Source: Arthrospiribacter ruber
Lineage (GTDB): Bacteria > Bacteroidota > Bacteroidia > Cytophagales > Cyclobacteriaceae
DNA: 64,000 bases
NCBI RefSeq assembly: GCF_019343195.1
Contig: NZ_RPHB01000002.1
Span: 186,001-250,000 of the forward strand
Reading direction: 5' to 3'
This document shows, piece after piece, positions 1 through 8,857 of the stretch. The translations under genes and the position numbers were made by a program. The number at the start of each line of letters is the position of its first letter. Positions within the stretch are counted from its first letter, which is position 1. The notes under the pieces are model-generated. The model did not search any database. It was not told the origin of the DNA and worked only from the letters and a program-made list of their open reading frames with translations.

Positions 1-1
1 C

Positions 2-346
2 GACAAAAGACCCTCCCCGGATTTCAACGTGTTCTTCCGCTACCACGCCACCTATCCTTTCTATTCGGATGGAATCTGGTTCCTTACCCAGATGAGAAGG
101 TGGGGGCAGATACCGGAAAGCAAACCGGCAGATTGGTATTCACAGACCATCAAGGACATCTACAGACCGGATATCTGGATGCAAGCCGCTGAAATTTTGG
201 TCAAAGAAGGCTATTTGGATGCCTCCGAGGTACCCGCTACTGATGGGTACAAGGCACCGACGGCAGAATTTATTGACGGGATCACTTATGATGGTAAAGA
301 CCCAATAGGATACATCAATGGTTTCAAAATAGGTAATAAAGACTAG
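2..346 (+). CDS. nrtA: Nitrate/anion ABC transporter substrate-binding protein, C-terminal part (NrtA-like)
   Basis: The frame is open from base 2 to the TAG at 346, giving the last 114 residues; the N-terminus lies left of the window. Residues such as [19 protein letters not shown] followed by a [15 protein letters not shown]-type segment are typical of the C-terminal lobe of NrtA/CmpA-type binding proteins, which capture nitrate, nitrite or bicarbonate in the periplasm and hand it to the permease. The permease and two ATPases follow on the same strand, which supports the assignment. The exact anion cannot be read from this fragment. An internal GTG at 29 is not a start, because the upstream frame is coding. 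Confidence 0.85.
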   Translation, partial: DKRPSPDFNVFFRYHATYPFYSDGIWFLTQMRRWGQIPESKPADWYSQTIKDIYRPDIWMQAAEILVKEGYLDASEVPATDGYKAPTAEFIDGITYDGKDPIGYINGFKIGNKD

Positions 347-449
347 ACTGTAGGGAGGTTAGTCGGGGTGCGGGCAGGGTTTCTGTACGTCCCCACTTTC
401 CCAAAAGCATAACAAAGAATATATCATTAAAGATAAAAAGAGAGAGAAA

Positions 450-1541
450 ATGAAAGAGAAAACCATTCGCACATTGAAGTCCATAGGGCTGGGCTTTTTG
501 GAGCCTTTGATCCGGGCAGTAAGTGGTGAGGAGCCCAAGAAGAACCTGGGTACATTTGTTAAGGGAACCATGTTTCCTATTGCTTCCATATTTCTGTTCA
601 TTGCCATATGGCATTTTTCGGCGACGGCCCTTTTTAATAAAGAGGCAAATGTAAAAATTGAGAAGGCCAGAACAGAACAGGGAGAAGAAGCGGCATTGGC
701 CATGAAAGCCTGTATCGTTTCCGGTGATGTGAGCTGTCAGCCCAATACGCTCCCCTCTCCTGTACAGGTACTGGCTGCTTATAAGACCTTGTGGAGAGAC
801 CATGTTGAAATCTCCCAAAAGAAGGATGAGTTCAAGGAAAAAGTCGCTTCTACCAATGCCAAAAGGGCAGATCAGGGCCTTGGTCCGATCAAATACACCG
901 GTAGGCCGTCCTTTTTGGACCAGATTATTACCAGTTTAAAGACAGTGGCTGCCGGATTTCTATTGGCACTGTTGGTTGCCGTACCTATTGGTATCATCAT
1001 CGGATTGAGTGATACCCTCCGCAATTCCTTCAACTGGCTGATACAGATCCTCAAACCCGTATCTCCGGTAGTTTGGCTCTTGTTGGTCTTTATGATAGTC
1101 AAGACCGTCATCACAGATCCCAATATGGACAAGTCTTTTATCATCTCCTTCATCAGTGTGGGACTTTGTGCCATGTGGGCTACTTTGATCAATACCAGTA
1201 TGGGAGTGTCCTCCGTGGACAAGGATTATATCAACGTGTCCAAAGTACTGAACCTGAGCATTGGCCAGAATATTTTCAAAATCATCCTTCCTGCCTCTTT
1301 TCCTTTGATATTTACAGGCTTGAGGATCACGGTATCGGTAGCATGGATGGTATTGATCGCCATAGAGCTATTGGCCCAAAGTCCGGGATTGGGCTCATTT
1401 GTATGGGAGGAATTCCAAAATGGTGCGAATGACTCTAATGCCAAGATTATCGTAGCCATGTTTATCATCGGTATCATCGGATTTTTGCTGGACAGGATCA
1501 TGCTTACGGTACAGAACTTAATGACCTTCAAAAAAGCATAG
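450..1541 (+). CDS. nrtB: Nitrate/anion ABC transporter permease (NrtB-like)
   Basis: A 363-residue inner-membrane permease of the binding-protein-dependent transport family. A hydrophobic segment near residues 43-62 is followed by a long hydrophilic stretch (about 65-155), then five or so membrane segments from about 165 to 350. The cytoplasmic EAA-like loop that docks the ATPases is recognisable as NVSKVLNLSIGQ...ILPASFPLIFTG near residues 263-290. The N-terminal extension is longer than in a minimal NrtB (about 270 aa). The ATG follows an AAAAAGAGAGAGAAA stretch. It lies 103 bases after nrtA and directly abuts the next gene, so it is part of the same operon. Confidence 0.88.
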   Translation: MKEKTIRTLKSIGLGFLEPLIRAVSGEEPKKNLGTFVKGTMFPIASIFLFIAIWHFSATALFNKEANVKIEKARTEQGEEAALAMKACIVSGDVSCQPNTLPSPVQVLAAYKTLWRDHVEISQKKDEFKEKVASTNAKRADQGLGPIKYTGRPSFLDQIITSLKTVAAGFLLALLVAVPIGIIIGLSDTLRNSFNWLIQILKPVSPVVWLLLVFMIVKTVITDPNMDKSFIISFISVGLCAMWATLINTSMGVSSVDKDYINVSKVLNLSIGQNIFKIILPASFPLIFTGLRITVSVAWMVLIAIELLAQSPGLGSFVWEEFQNGANDSNAKIIVAMFIIGIIGFLLDRIMLTVQNLMTFKKA

Positions 1542-2423
1542 ATGATGGCACTACTTGAAATAAAGAATGTATCAAAATCCTATGGCAGTGGGTCTTCCAA
1601 AGTGGATGTATTGACGGATATCAACCTTTCGGTGAATGAAGGTGAGTTTGTGGCCATCGTAGGTTTCTCGGGAAGCGGCAAGACCACCCTGATCAATATG
1701 ATTAGTGGCCTGCAATTTCCCGATAAGGGAGTGGTATTGCTTCACGGAAACCCTATCACCGGACCGGGACCGGACAGAGGTGTGATTTTTCAGAACTACT
1801 CCCTTTTGCCCTGGCTGACGGTATATAAAAATATCAAGTTGGCGGTGGACGAGGTGTTTCCGAAAATGACCCGTAAAGACAAGGATAAGCATATTAAAAA
1901 ATACATAGCCATGGTGAACCTCAGCCATGCCATAGAAAAGATGCCTTCAGAACTATCCGGAGGCATGAGACAGCGTGTGTCTGTAGCCAGGGCCTTGGCC
2001 ATGGATCCGGAAGTGCTCTTGATGGATGAACCATTGAGTGCCCTGGATGCACTTACCCGAGGCACCTTACAAGAAGAAATAGTCAAAATCTGGAGCCAGG
2101 ACAAAAAGACGGCAATACTCATCACCAACGATGTGGATGAGGGAATCCTTATGGCTGATAGGATTATTCCACTTACGCCAGGCCCCAATGCCACGCTCGG
2201 ACCAGAGTTTAAAATAAACTTTGAGCGTCCCAGGATTTTGACAGAAATCAACAGGGATCCTGAATACAAGCGGTTGAGAAATGAAATCCTGGATTACCTC
2301 ATGGAGGTAGGTGCTACCAGGAGACAAGTCAGTGACCAGAAATACCTCCTGCCAAACATACAGCCTACATTACCAAGCAAAAGCTTGTTTGGAAAAAGAA
2401 AAAAATTGGTATCCAACTCCTAA
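1542..2423 (+). CDS. nrtC: ABC transporter ATPase, NrtC/NrtD type, H-loop His replaced
   Basis: A 293-residue nucleotide-binding subunit. Walker A is GFSGSGKT (41-48), the signature is LSGGMRQRV (from 138), and Walker B is LLMDEP near 160. The switch region reads ITNDVDEG, so the H-loop histidine seen in most ABC ATPases is Asn196. The start is a double ATG directly after the nrtB stop; either Met could be used. There is no NrtA-like domain fused at the C-terminus, unlike cyanobacterial NrtC, only about 30 extra basic residues. With the next gene it would form a heterodimer energising NrtB. Confidence 0.87.
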   Translation: MMALLEIKNVSKSYGSGSSKVDVLTDINLSVNEGEFVAIVGFSGSGKTTLINMISGLQFPDKGVVLLHGNPITGPGPDRGVIFQNYSLLPWLTVYKNIKLAVDEVFPKMTRKDKDKHIKKYIAMVNLSHAIEKMPSELSGGMRQRVSVARALAMDPEVLLMDEPLSALDALTRGTLQEEIVKIWSQDKKTAILITNDVDEGILMADRIIPLTPGPNATLGPEFKINFERPRILTEINRDPEYKRLRNEILDYLMEVGATRRQVSDQKYLLPNIQPTLPSKSLFGKRKKLVSNS

Positions 2424-2433
2424 AACCTAAAAA

Positions 2434-3249
2434 ATGGAAGCTTTATTGAAAGAAGAACATTATACCCCTCATTTGGAGGGCAAGCCTAATATGTTGGTCT
2501 GCAAAAACCTGAAAAAGGTCTACCCTACCCCAAAAGGGGAATATGTAGTATTGGACGACCTGCAGCTCAAGATCAGACAAGGGGAGTTTGTCTCTATCAT
2601 CGGACATTCGGGCTGTGGAAAATCCACTTTACTGACCATGATCGCAGGTCTAAATCCTATCAGTGGTGGCAACATCCAGGTAGATGGCGCTCCAATTATT
2701 GGTGCAGGGCCAGACAGGGCTGTGGTATTTCAGTCCCCCAGCTTATTACCTTGGTTGACAGCATTGGAAAATGTCATGATCGGTGTGAAACAGGTTTTTC
2801 CAAAAGCCACAAAGGCTGAAAAAATAGAAATCTGCAAATACTACCTGGACAAGGTAGGCCTGGGAAATGATTTTGATAAAAGGGCCACTTCCCTTTCACA
2901 AGGGATGCAGCAGCGGGTGGGGATTGCCAGGGCATTTGCCCTCAAGCCAAAAATACTGTTATTGGATGAACCCTTCGGCATGTTGGATTCGCTGACCAGA
3001 GGGGAGCTTCAGGATGTCTTGCTGGAGATCTGGCAAAAAGAGAAGATTACAGCAGTGGCCATCACCCACGATGTGGACGAGTCCATATTCCTGGCAGACC
3101 GGGTCATCATGATGACCAGCGGACCTCATGCCAAAATCGGTGACGAACTGTTCATTCCCTTCAAAAGACCCAGGAACCGAAGGGATGTATTGGAACATCC
3201 GGAATATTATGATTACAGGGGCTATTTGATTGATTTTCTCAATCACTAA
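2434..3249 (+). CDS. nrtD: ABC transporter ATPase (NrtD-like), altered signature LSQGM
   Basis: A 271-residue ATPase. Walker A is GHSGCGKS near residues 57-64, and Walker B is LLLDEP. The H-loop is ITHDVDES with His212 intact. The signature is LSQGM (154-158) rather than LSGGM. It starts 10 bases after nrtC and is the last gene of the operon. It matches the NrtD/SsuB/TauB group of anion and sulfonate importers; the companion NrtA fragment makes nitrate-type anions the best guess. The two ATPases are clearly paralogous but diverged, which fits an obligate heterodimer. Confidence 0.87.
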   Translation: MEALLKEEHYTPHLEGKPNMLVCKNLKKVYPTPKGEYVVLDDLQLKIRQGEFVSIIGHSGCGKSTLLTMIAGLNPISGGNIQVDGAPIIGAGPDRAVVFQSPSLLPWLTALENVMIGVKQVFPKATKAEKIEICKYYLDKVGLGNDFDKRATSLSQGMQQRVGIARAFALKPKILLLDEPFGMLDSLTRGELQDVLLEIWQKEKITAVAITHDVDESIFLADRVIMMTSGPHAKIGDELFIPFKRPRNRRDVLEHPEYYDYRGYLIDFLNH

Positions 3250-3497
3250 TTATACAAATTTATTTCCAGAAGCATCAATTTCCAGCATAAATACCATTAG
3301 CTGAATGGGTTACTATTTATAGCATTTTCAGGATGAAAAACTAACTTCATAAAAGGCAATTCGATTATCTCACTATTGAGGATGCAATATATAGTTATGT
3401 GCAAGAAAACGGATACACATCTTTTTTTATTAACTTTATCGAATATAGCTTGTAGAGAAACCTGTTTTTTCATTGGTACAGCATTAAACCTTAAGAC

Positions 3498-3920
3498 ATG
3501 AAGCCGGAAAAAATTAAAATAGCTGAATTAATACCACATAGAGAGCCGTTTTTGTTTGTAGAAGACATCCTTTCAGCAAATGAAGATGAAATTATTGGTA
3601 TTAAAACATTCGATAAGGGAGACGATTGGTTAAGAGGAAGTTTTCCTGGTTCAGGTATTGTTCCTGGAATGATTCTGTTGGAATCCATGGCCCAATGCGG
3701 AGGAGCGGGAATTAAATTAATGGAATTGGCAGATGGTATTTTTGCGCTGACAACCATAGAATACCTCACTTTTTATGCAGCCGCAGAATTTGACCAGGAA
3801 ATTAAATATGTTATCCAAAACCTCAGAATCAGCCGAAGCCTCATTAGGCAAAGTGGTATTGCTTACATGAATGGCACAAAGCTATTTGAGGCAAAATGGA
3901 TGAGTGTCAAGGTAGCTTGA
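3498..3920 (+). CDS. FabZ/hot-dog-fold protein lacking the catalytic His
   Basis: A 140-residue hot-dog protein resembling 3-hydroxyacyl-ACP dehydratase FabZ. It has IPHREPFLFVED near residues 12-23 and PGMILLESMAQCGG around 56-69, matching the FabZ PHRYPFLLVD and PGVLIIEAMAQ blocks. Glu62 of the catalytic pair is kept. The GHFP motif that carries the catalytic His in FabZ reads GSFP here (Ser48). It may be a thioesterase-like or non-catalytic acyl-carrier binding relative, as in aryl-polyene or exopolysaccharide lipid pathways, but no such cluster is visible nearby. It stands alone, 248 bases after the transporter. Confidence 0.7.
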   Translation: MKPEKIKIAELIPHREPFLFVEDILSANEDEIIGIKTFDKGDDWLRGSFPGSGIVPGMILLESMAQCGGAGIKLMELADGIFALTTIEYLTFYAAAEFDQEIKYVIQNLRISRSLIRQSGIAYMNGTKLFEAKWMSVKVA

Positions 3921-4099
3921 AATTATAAAGGTATTTTTTTTCAATTTTAGAAACTTACATTAAATAACCCCGATGAGACCTAATGCAAGACAAACTTGGT
4001 TCTAAAAATATTCTGAAAGCTATACATGACCCTCACAACAAACAAATTTGAACTTTTCAACAAAGTTTGGTATTGTGGCATGATATATCTTTGCTGGAG

Positions 4100-5227
4100 A
4101 TGAATCAATTCCTGAATATTTTAAAAAGTGTTATGATCTTATTTTTGAGTAGTCTCCTTCTCCTGGCAGTAGGTGGTTTGCTATTTTTGCAGCATCCCAG
4201 GTTTGGCAAGGCCCCTAGTGGCGATCGCCTGGAAAAAATCCGGCAATCTCCACAATTCAAAAACGGTAAATTTGAAAACTTCAGTCCCACGCCCATGCTT
4301 TCGGAAGGTTATTCCATGGCAGGGATTATTATTGACCAATATTTCAAAAGCCATCCCAATCGGGAACCAAAAGCAATAATCCCTTCTACTAAAACCGATC
4401 TTTTAACATTATCTCCTGAAGAAAATGTACTGGTTTGGTTTGGACATTCCTCCTATTTTATGCAGTTGGAAGGCAAGCGGTTTTTGGTGGATCCTGTATT
4501 GAGTGGAAATGCTTCTCCTATACCAGGCAGTCTAAAAGCGTTTCAGGGAACAGATCAATATGCAGTTTCAGATTTTCCGCAAATCGACTACCTCCTGATC
4601 AGCCACGACCATTATGATCACCTGGATTACAGTACTATCTTGGGCTTAAGAGAAAAGGTAAACACAGTACTTTGCGGCCTTGGTGTTGGTTCCCATTTTG
4701 AACACTGGGGTTATTCCCCATCTGTGATTATAGAAAAAGATTGGGATGAGACTGTAGAATTTGGAGAATTGAAAATCCATACCACCAAGGCCAGGCATTT
4801 TTCCGGCAGGAGCATGAGAAGAAACAACACCCTCTGGCTTTCTTATGTGATAGAGACTGCTAAGCTCAAAATATTTGTGGGAGGCGATAGCGGTTACGAT
4901 AGCCATTTGACGGAAATCGGGCAACTCCATGGGCCATTCGATCTGGCAATCCTGGAAAATGGGCAGTACAATGTAGCTTGGGATAAAATTCATTTTATGC
5001 CCCACCAGGTTATTGCAGCGGCTTCCGACCTTCAGGCTAAGCGGGTGCTACCTGTTCATTCCAGCAAGTTTAGACTTGCCATGCATCCTTGGAATGAGCC
5101 TCTGAGAGAGGTGAGCAGGTTTGCTTTGGAGCAGGGAATTCCTTTGATTACCCCACTTATCGGTGAAAAGGTGAATATTGATGATGAAACCCAAACTTTT
5201 AGACCGTGGTGGACCGAGGTAAAATAA
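4100..5227 (+). CDS. Membrane-anchored MBL-fold metal-dependent hydrolase (UlaG/NAPE-PLD-like)
   Basis: A 375-residue protein with an N-terminal hydrophobic anchor (about residues 8-28) and then a metallo-beta-lactamase fold. The metal site HDHYDH lies at 169-174, preceded by VWFGHSSYFMQLEGKRFLVD, the usual entry to the fold. Later ligands are visible in GGDSGYDSH (Asp) and LPVHSSKF (His). This arrangement is that of the UlaG / N-acyl-phosphatidylethanolamine phospholipase D-like branch; the substrate is unknown. An in-frame TTG at 4067 would add 11 residues, but the ATG at 4100 gives a clean signal-anchor and is preferred. Its end overlaps the AraC-type gene, suggesting coupled expression. 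Confidence 0.78.
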   Translation: MNQFLNILKSVMILFLSSLLLLAVGGLLFLQHPRFGKAPSGDRLEKIRQSPQFKNGKFENFSPTPMLSEGYSMAGIIIDQYFKSHPNREPKAIIPSTKTDLLTLSPEENVLVWFGHSSYFMQLEGKRFLVDPVLSGNASPIPGSLKAFQGTDQYAVSDFPQIDYLLISHDHYDHLDYSTILGLREKVNTVLCGLGVGSHFEHWGYSPSVIIEKDWDETVEFGELKIHTTKARHFSGRSMRRNNTLWLSYVIETAKLKIFVGGDSGYDSHLTEIGQLHGPFDLAILENGQYNVAWDKIHFMPHQVIAAASDLQAKRVLPVHSSKFRLAMHPWNEPLREVSRFALEQGIPLITPLIGEKVNIDDETQTFRPWWTEVK

Positions 5228-6036
5228 ACTTGAGCGGGATCCAAATAGCCACAGCTGACATCAAATCCTGTTATATCGGTCCTGAAATTTCCGATGAGCA
5301 ATTTATCCCGGAACATATTTTCTTTTTCCTTGCAAAAGGGTTTGTAGAAGGTTATGATGGGCACAACAAATACAGCTTGCATTCCGGTGACTACTGCCTG
5401 CTTAGAAAAAACAATTTGGCCAGGTATGCGAAACAAAAGGAAAATGATCAATTTGAAAAAGTTGTGGTTGTTTTTGACGAGCCTTTTCTGAAAGATTTCC
5501 AGAGCAAGCATGCTTTTAATACTGGGCCAAGCTATACCGAAGGCACATTTGTATTCTTTGAAAAGTCAGACCTGGTCCCCAACTTTATTCTGTCTTTGGC
5601 ATCCTATTACCAAAAGGACGGGAAAATTGCCAAAAGCTTTTCTGATGTCAAAAGGGAGGAACTGCTATTGATTCTTTTGCAGCTCGATCCCGGCCTTGCC
5701 AATGTTCTTTTTGATTTCAGTACTCCCCAAAAAATTGATCTGAAGGCATTTATGCTTCAGCATTACCGATTCAATGTCAGCCTGGATCGCTTAGCCTTTC
5801 TTACCGGCCGAAGCCTTTCCACATTCAAAAGAGAGTTCAAGCAATTGTTCAAGGATACCCCCAGCCATTGGATCCAACAAATGAGGTTACAGGAGGCCTT
5901 TTTCCAGATCCGGCAAAAGAAAAGGAAACCCACTGAAGTCTATCTGGATCTGGGATTTGAAGACCTCTCCCATTTTTCCTTTGCATTCAAGAAGAAATTT
6001 GGCGTGGCGCCATCTAAAGTAGGAATCAATCATTAG
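5206..6036 (+). CDS. AraC-family transcriptional regulator
   Basis: A 276-residue regulator. The C-terminal third carries two helix-turn-helix units typical of AraC proteins: SLDRLAFLTGRSLSTFKREF, then the HWIQQMRLQEA linker and DLGFEDLSHFSFAFKKKFG. The N-terminal part looks like a cupin-type sensor (SLHSGDYCLLRKNNLARY). The GTG at 5206 lies inside the end of the hydrolase gene; a TTG at 5230 is a possible alternative start, and no ATG is available near the N-terminus. The overlap suggests it regulates, or is co-expressed with, the upstream hydrolase. Confidence 0.82.
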   Translation: MVDRGKINLSGIQIATADIKSCYIGPEISDEQFIPEHIFFFLAKGFVEGYDGHNKYSLHSGDYCLLRKNNLARYAKQKENDQFEKVVVVFDEPFLKDFQSKHAFNTGPSYTEGTFVFFEKSDLVPNFILSLASYYQKDGKIAKSFSDVKREELLLILLQLDPGLANVLFDFSTPQKIDLKAFMLQHYRFNVSLDRLAFLTGRSLSTFKREFKQLFKDTPSHWIQQMRLQEAFFQIRQKKRKPTEVYLDLGFEDLSHFSFAFKKKFGVAPSKVGINH

Positions 6037-6360
6037 CAAAGAGAAATAGGAATCAGTTGAGAAGAATCTGTCAAATTTAATGACGAAATGGATAAAGTGG
6101 TTTTGATGTCTTCTTATTTTATATATCGTACAGTTTCTTTTAGGTGTTTTTCTTAAAGTTTAGGTTAACGTAACTGCATTTTCAAATATAGTATCACCTT
6201 CGGTTAATATGACACAATATAACTAAATATCAATTTGGTAAATTTAAATTGAATTAAATATCAGAATTTTTGAATAAGAAATTTACCCTTTCCTTATTCA
6301 TCAAAGGCAATTGATATCCATCTAAGAAAAGTATTGTAAAAACTATTTAAACGATACACT
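6037..6360. other. Gene-free AT-rich spacer
   Basis: About 320 bases between the AraC-type gene and the first HTH gene. I find no open frame with coding character and no strong hairpin. It presumably contains the promoter of the HTH gene and marks the left edge of the repeat-rich island. Confidence 0.5.
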
Positions 6361-6594
6361 ATGTCCGCTCAATATTTTCAGAGGTTTCAATATTTGGATG
6401 AATTGATTAGAAAAAAAGCCACGGGCCCTCCAAAACAATTGGCAAGAAGGTTTGGTGTTTCAGAAAGGACCGTATATGAGTATATAAATGTACTGCGTGA
6501 TTTAGGAGCTGAAATTTCCTATTGCAACACCTCTGAATCTTATTATTATAAACAGCGGGGTGAATTCTGTTTTCAGTTCAGAAAAATCAAATAG
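6361..6594 (+). CDS. Small single-domain HTH protein (HTH_11/DeoR-like), copy 1
   Basis: A 77-residue protein that is almost entirely one helix-turn-helix domain: LDELIRKKATGPPKQLARRF then GVSERTVYEYINVLRDLGAEI, the classic HTH_11 pattern seen at the N-terminus of DeoR, BirA and WYL-type regulators. No ligand domain follows. A close paralog (about two-thirds identical by eye) lies at 24595-24831 on the other strand. Each copy sits near a transglutaminase-like lipoprotein and an O-antigen-ligase-like gene, so it is a plausible local regulator of the island. DNA targets are unknown. Confidence 0.75.
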   Translation: MSAQYFQRFQYLDELIRKKATGPPKQLARRFGVSERTVYEYINVLRDLGAEISYCNTSESYYYKQRGEFCFQFRKIK

Positions 6595-6708
6595 CAGAAT
6601 AGATAAACGAGGTTCAAAAATCATTAAGTTGTTTAAAATACATGAAATAAATTCAATCTATTTTTAGCTTACAGTTGATCCAAATACTTATTATAAAATT
6701 TGATCTTA

Positions 6709-8766
6709 ATGGCCAAAAAACACAATATAAAAAGCATAGGCTTGCTCTTTTTGATGTCACTTTGCCTGATGTCATGCTCTGAGTCCTATTCCGATCAAGA
6801 TCTGGAATTAGCTGTAAAATCAGCAGGAAAAAATCGTGGTGAAATAGAAAGGGTTTTATATCATTATTCGCAAGAAAAGGAGGATAGCTTAAAATATGTA
6901 GCAGCAAGACTTCTGATCATCAATATGACAAAACAGCAAGGAATTGGTTATTACAGTGAGGAATATGAAAATTTCACTAAGCATGTTTATGATTCATTGG
7001 AAAATCATGGTGAAGACATGTTCCTTTCCAAAAACCAAGATGTAAACAAAATGTTGAGAACCAATGTGTTTAATGACATCTGGGATCACTATGCTGCAAA
7101 ACTTGGTGATCCAAGAGGGTATCGTTTTTCATACCAAGCAGACATTCAAAACATCAGTGCGGAAATGTTGATCGAGAACATTGATTATGCATTTAAAGCC
7201 TGGGAGTTACCATGGTCAAGGAAATATTCATTTGATGAATTTTGTAAATTCATTCTACCATATAGATATGCTGATGAACCTCTCTCGCATTGGAGAAAAC
7301 TGTATTGGGAAGAGCTGGAGTTTATTGTTGACTCATTGAAATCTGAAACTGACCCTATAACTGTAACAGCCTTGATTAATGAGCAATTTAAAAAATATTA
7401 TACTTGGGGCAATGAGAAATTGAACGGGGTATCAAGAGGAAGGATTAAGCCGATGAATTTATTGAGGGGAGGCATTACAGGAAATTGTCATGACCAAGTT
7501 GGTATAGGATATTCTGCGATGAGGGCACTTGGTATTGCGACGTCTGAAGTAATTATTCCAAATTGGGGGTATGCTGGCACTTCTGGACATACCTTTAATG
7601 TCGTACTAGATCCTCATAAAAAAAGATGGGTGGATTTTCATGCAGGAGACATTAATCCAATTGATAACGAAGTGACATTAATGCCAAAGGTTTTCTTACT
7701 TGATAATTTTGCCTTGGGAAACACCTCAAACCAATTATCCAATTTTGAAAACCTCACTGATCTAACATCCCAATTTACCAAAACTGTTGATATTAATCTT
7801 GATTTGGAAACATCTGATAAGTACCCTGAATATGCTTATTTATGTGTGTTCAACAATTTTAGTTGGCAACCTATAATGTGGGGGGAGATCAAGGAAAACA
7901 AGGTAACTTTTAATAATATGGGAGTTGACAAGGTCTATCTTCCTGCAGTATATATTGAAAATCAACTAGTACCAATACACCCTCCTATCCAAGTTGATTC
8001 AACAACAAAAACCACAATACTAGAACCCTCTGACTCAAAATTTATCTCAACCAGATTATTTCGAAAATACTTTCTCCAGGAAAAAACAAAAATAGAACGG
8101 TCCAAAGATTTGGTCGGAGGGAAATTCCAAGTAGCTAACAAGAAGGATTTTTCTGATGCCAAAACCATTTTTACAATTCCAGACTTTGCTTCCTATATTC
8201 CAATTGAAAAATGCACTGAAGAAGTAAATGGCCGGTATGTTCGCTTCCTGTTTCCACCTGTAGATAGGGATTTTAAAAATGGGCCTGCCTACTTGGCTTT
8301 CTATCCATCTGATGTTGAAGCATCAAACCCTCTAAAAGGAAAATATATTGCTTCAGAACAGATAAATACAGAGAATTTAGATGCAATTTTTGATGATGAT
8401 TTGCTTACATATGTTGTTTTGTTACCTAATGAATCAAGCTTACTCCCTAAAATCAGAAACCATATACCAATAACTGATAAAAACAATTCCCTTTGGGTTG
8501 GTATGGATCTGGGAACCCCAACCAAAATCAACCGTGTAGGGTTTTGCCCCAGAAATGACAAAAACAACATTTACCCAGGATTACACTATGAACTTTTTTA
8601 TTGGGATAAAAAATGGATATCGCTTGGAAGAAAGCAGGCCACAGACCATTTTCTTAACTTTGATGATATCCCTTACAACAGTTTGATGTTATTAAAATGT
8701 CATAGCGAAGGTGTAGAGGAAAGAATTTTTACTTTGGATCACGAAAAAAAACAAAGATGGTGGTGA
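6709..8766 (+). CDS. Transglutaminase-like superfamily lipoprotein
   Basis: A 685-residue exported lipoprotein: the signal peptide ends LMSLCLMSC, with the lipidated Cys at about residue 21. A transglutaminase-like core occupies about 250-310, with a candidate triad in GNCHDQ (Cys), GTSGHTFN (His) and WVDFHAGD (Asp). This is the arrangement of cysteine-protease-fold transglutaminase-like proteins, which cleave or crosslink peptides; activity is unproven. The C-terminal half is beta-rich and may be discoidin-like. It ends in an RIFTLDHEKKQRWW tail shared with the relic at 25394. The ATG at 6709 is preferred over a TTG nine bases upstream. It converges with the O-antigen-ligase-like gene on the other strand. 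Confidence 0.72.
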   Translation: MAKKHNIKSIGLLFLMSLCLMSCSESYSDQDLELAVKSAGKNRGEIERVLYHYSQEKEDSLKYVAARLLIINMTKQQGIGYYSEEYENFTKHVYDSLENHGEDMFLSKNQDVNKMLRTNVFNDIWDHYAAKLGDPRGYRFSYQADIQNISAEMLIENIDYAFKAWELPWSRKYSFDEFCKFILPYRYADEPLSHWRKLYWEELEFIVDSLKSETDPITVTALINEQFKKYYTWGNEKLNGVSRGRIKPMNLLRGGITGNCHDQVGIGYSAMRALGIATSEVIIPNWGYAGTSGHTFNVVLDPHKKRWVDFHAGDINPIDNEVTLMPKVFLLDNFALGNTSNQLSNFENLTDLTSQFTKTVDINLDLETSDKYPEYAYLCVFNNFSWQPIMWGEIKENKVTFNNMGVDKVYLPAVYIENQLVPIHPPIQVDSTTKTTILEPSDSKFISTRLFRKYFLQEKTKIERSKDLVGGKFQVANKKDFSDAKTIFTIPDFASYIPIEKCTEEVNGRYVRFLFPPVDRDFKNGPAYLAFYPSDVEASNPLKGKYIASEQINTENLDAIFDDDLLTYVVLLPNESSLLPKIRNHIPITDKNNSLWVGMDLGTPTKINRVGFCPRNDKNNIYPGLHYELFYWDKKWISLGRKQATDHFLNFDDIPYNSLMLLKCHSEGVEERIFTLDHEKKQRWW

Positions 8767-8857
8767 TTTAATACCACACATCTCTTTACCTATGTACATA
8801 AATCAAAACCTATATTTATTATATTCCAAATCACTTTAGACCATTTTAAAGCACCTT

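Noticed and set aside
16-449. Riboswitch or attenuator in the nrtA-nrtB gap
   Set aside because: The 103-base gap is GC-rich near 365-400, but I could not find a convincing paired structure or known aptamer pattern.
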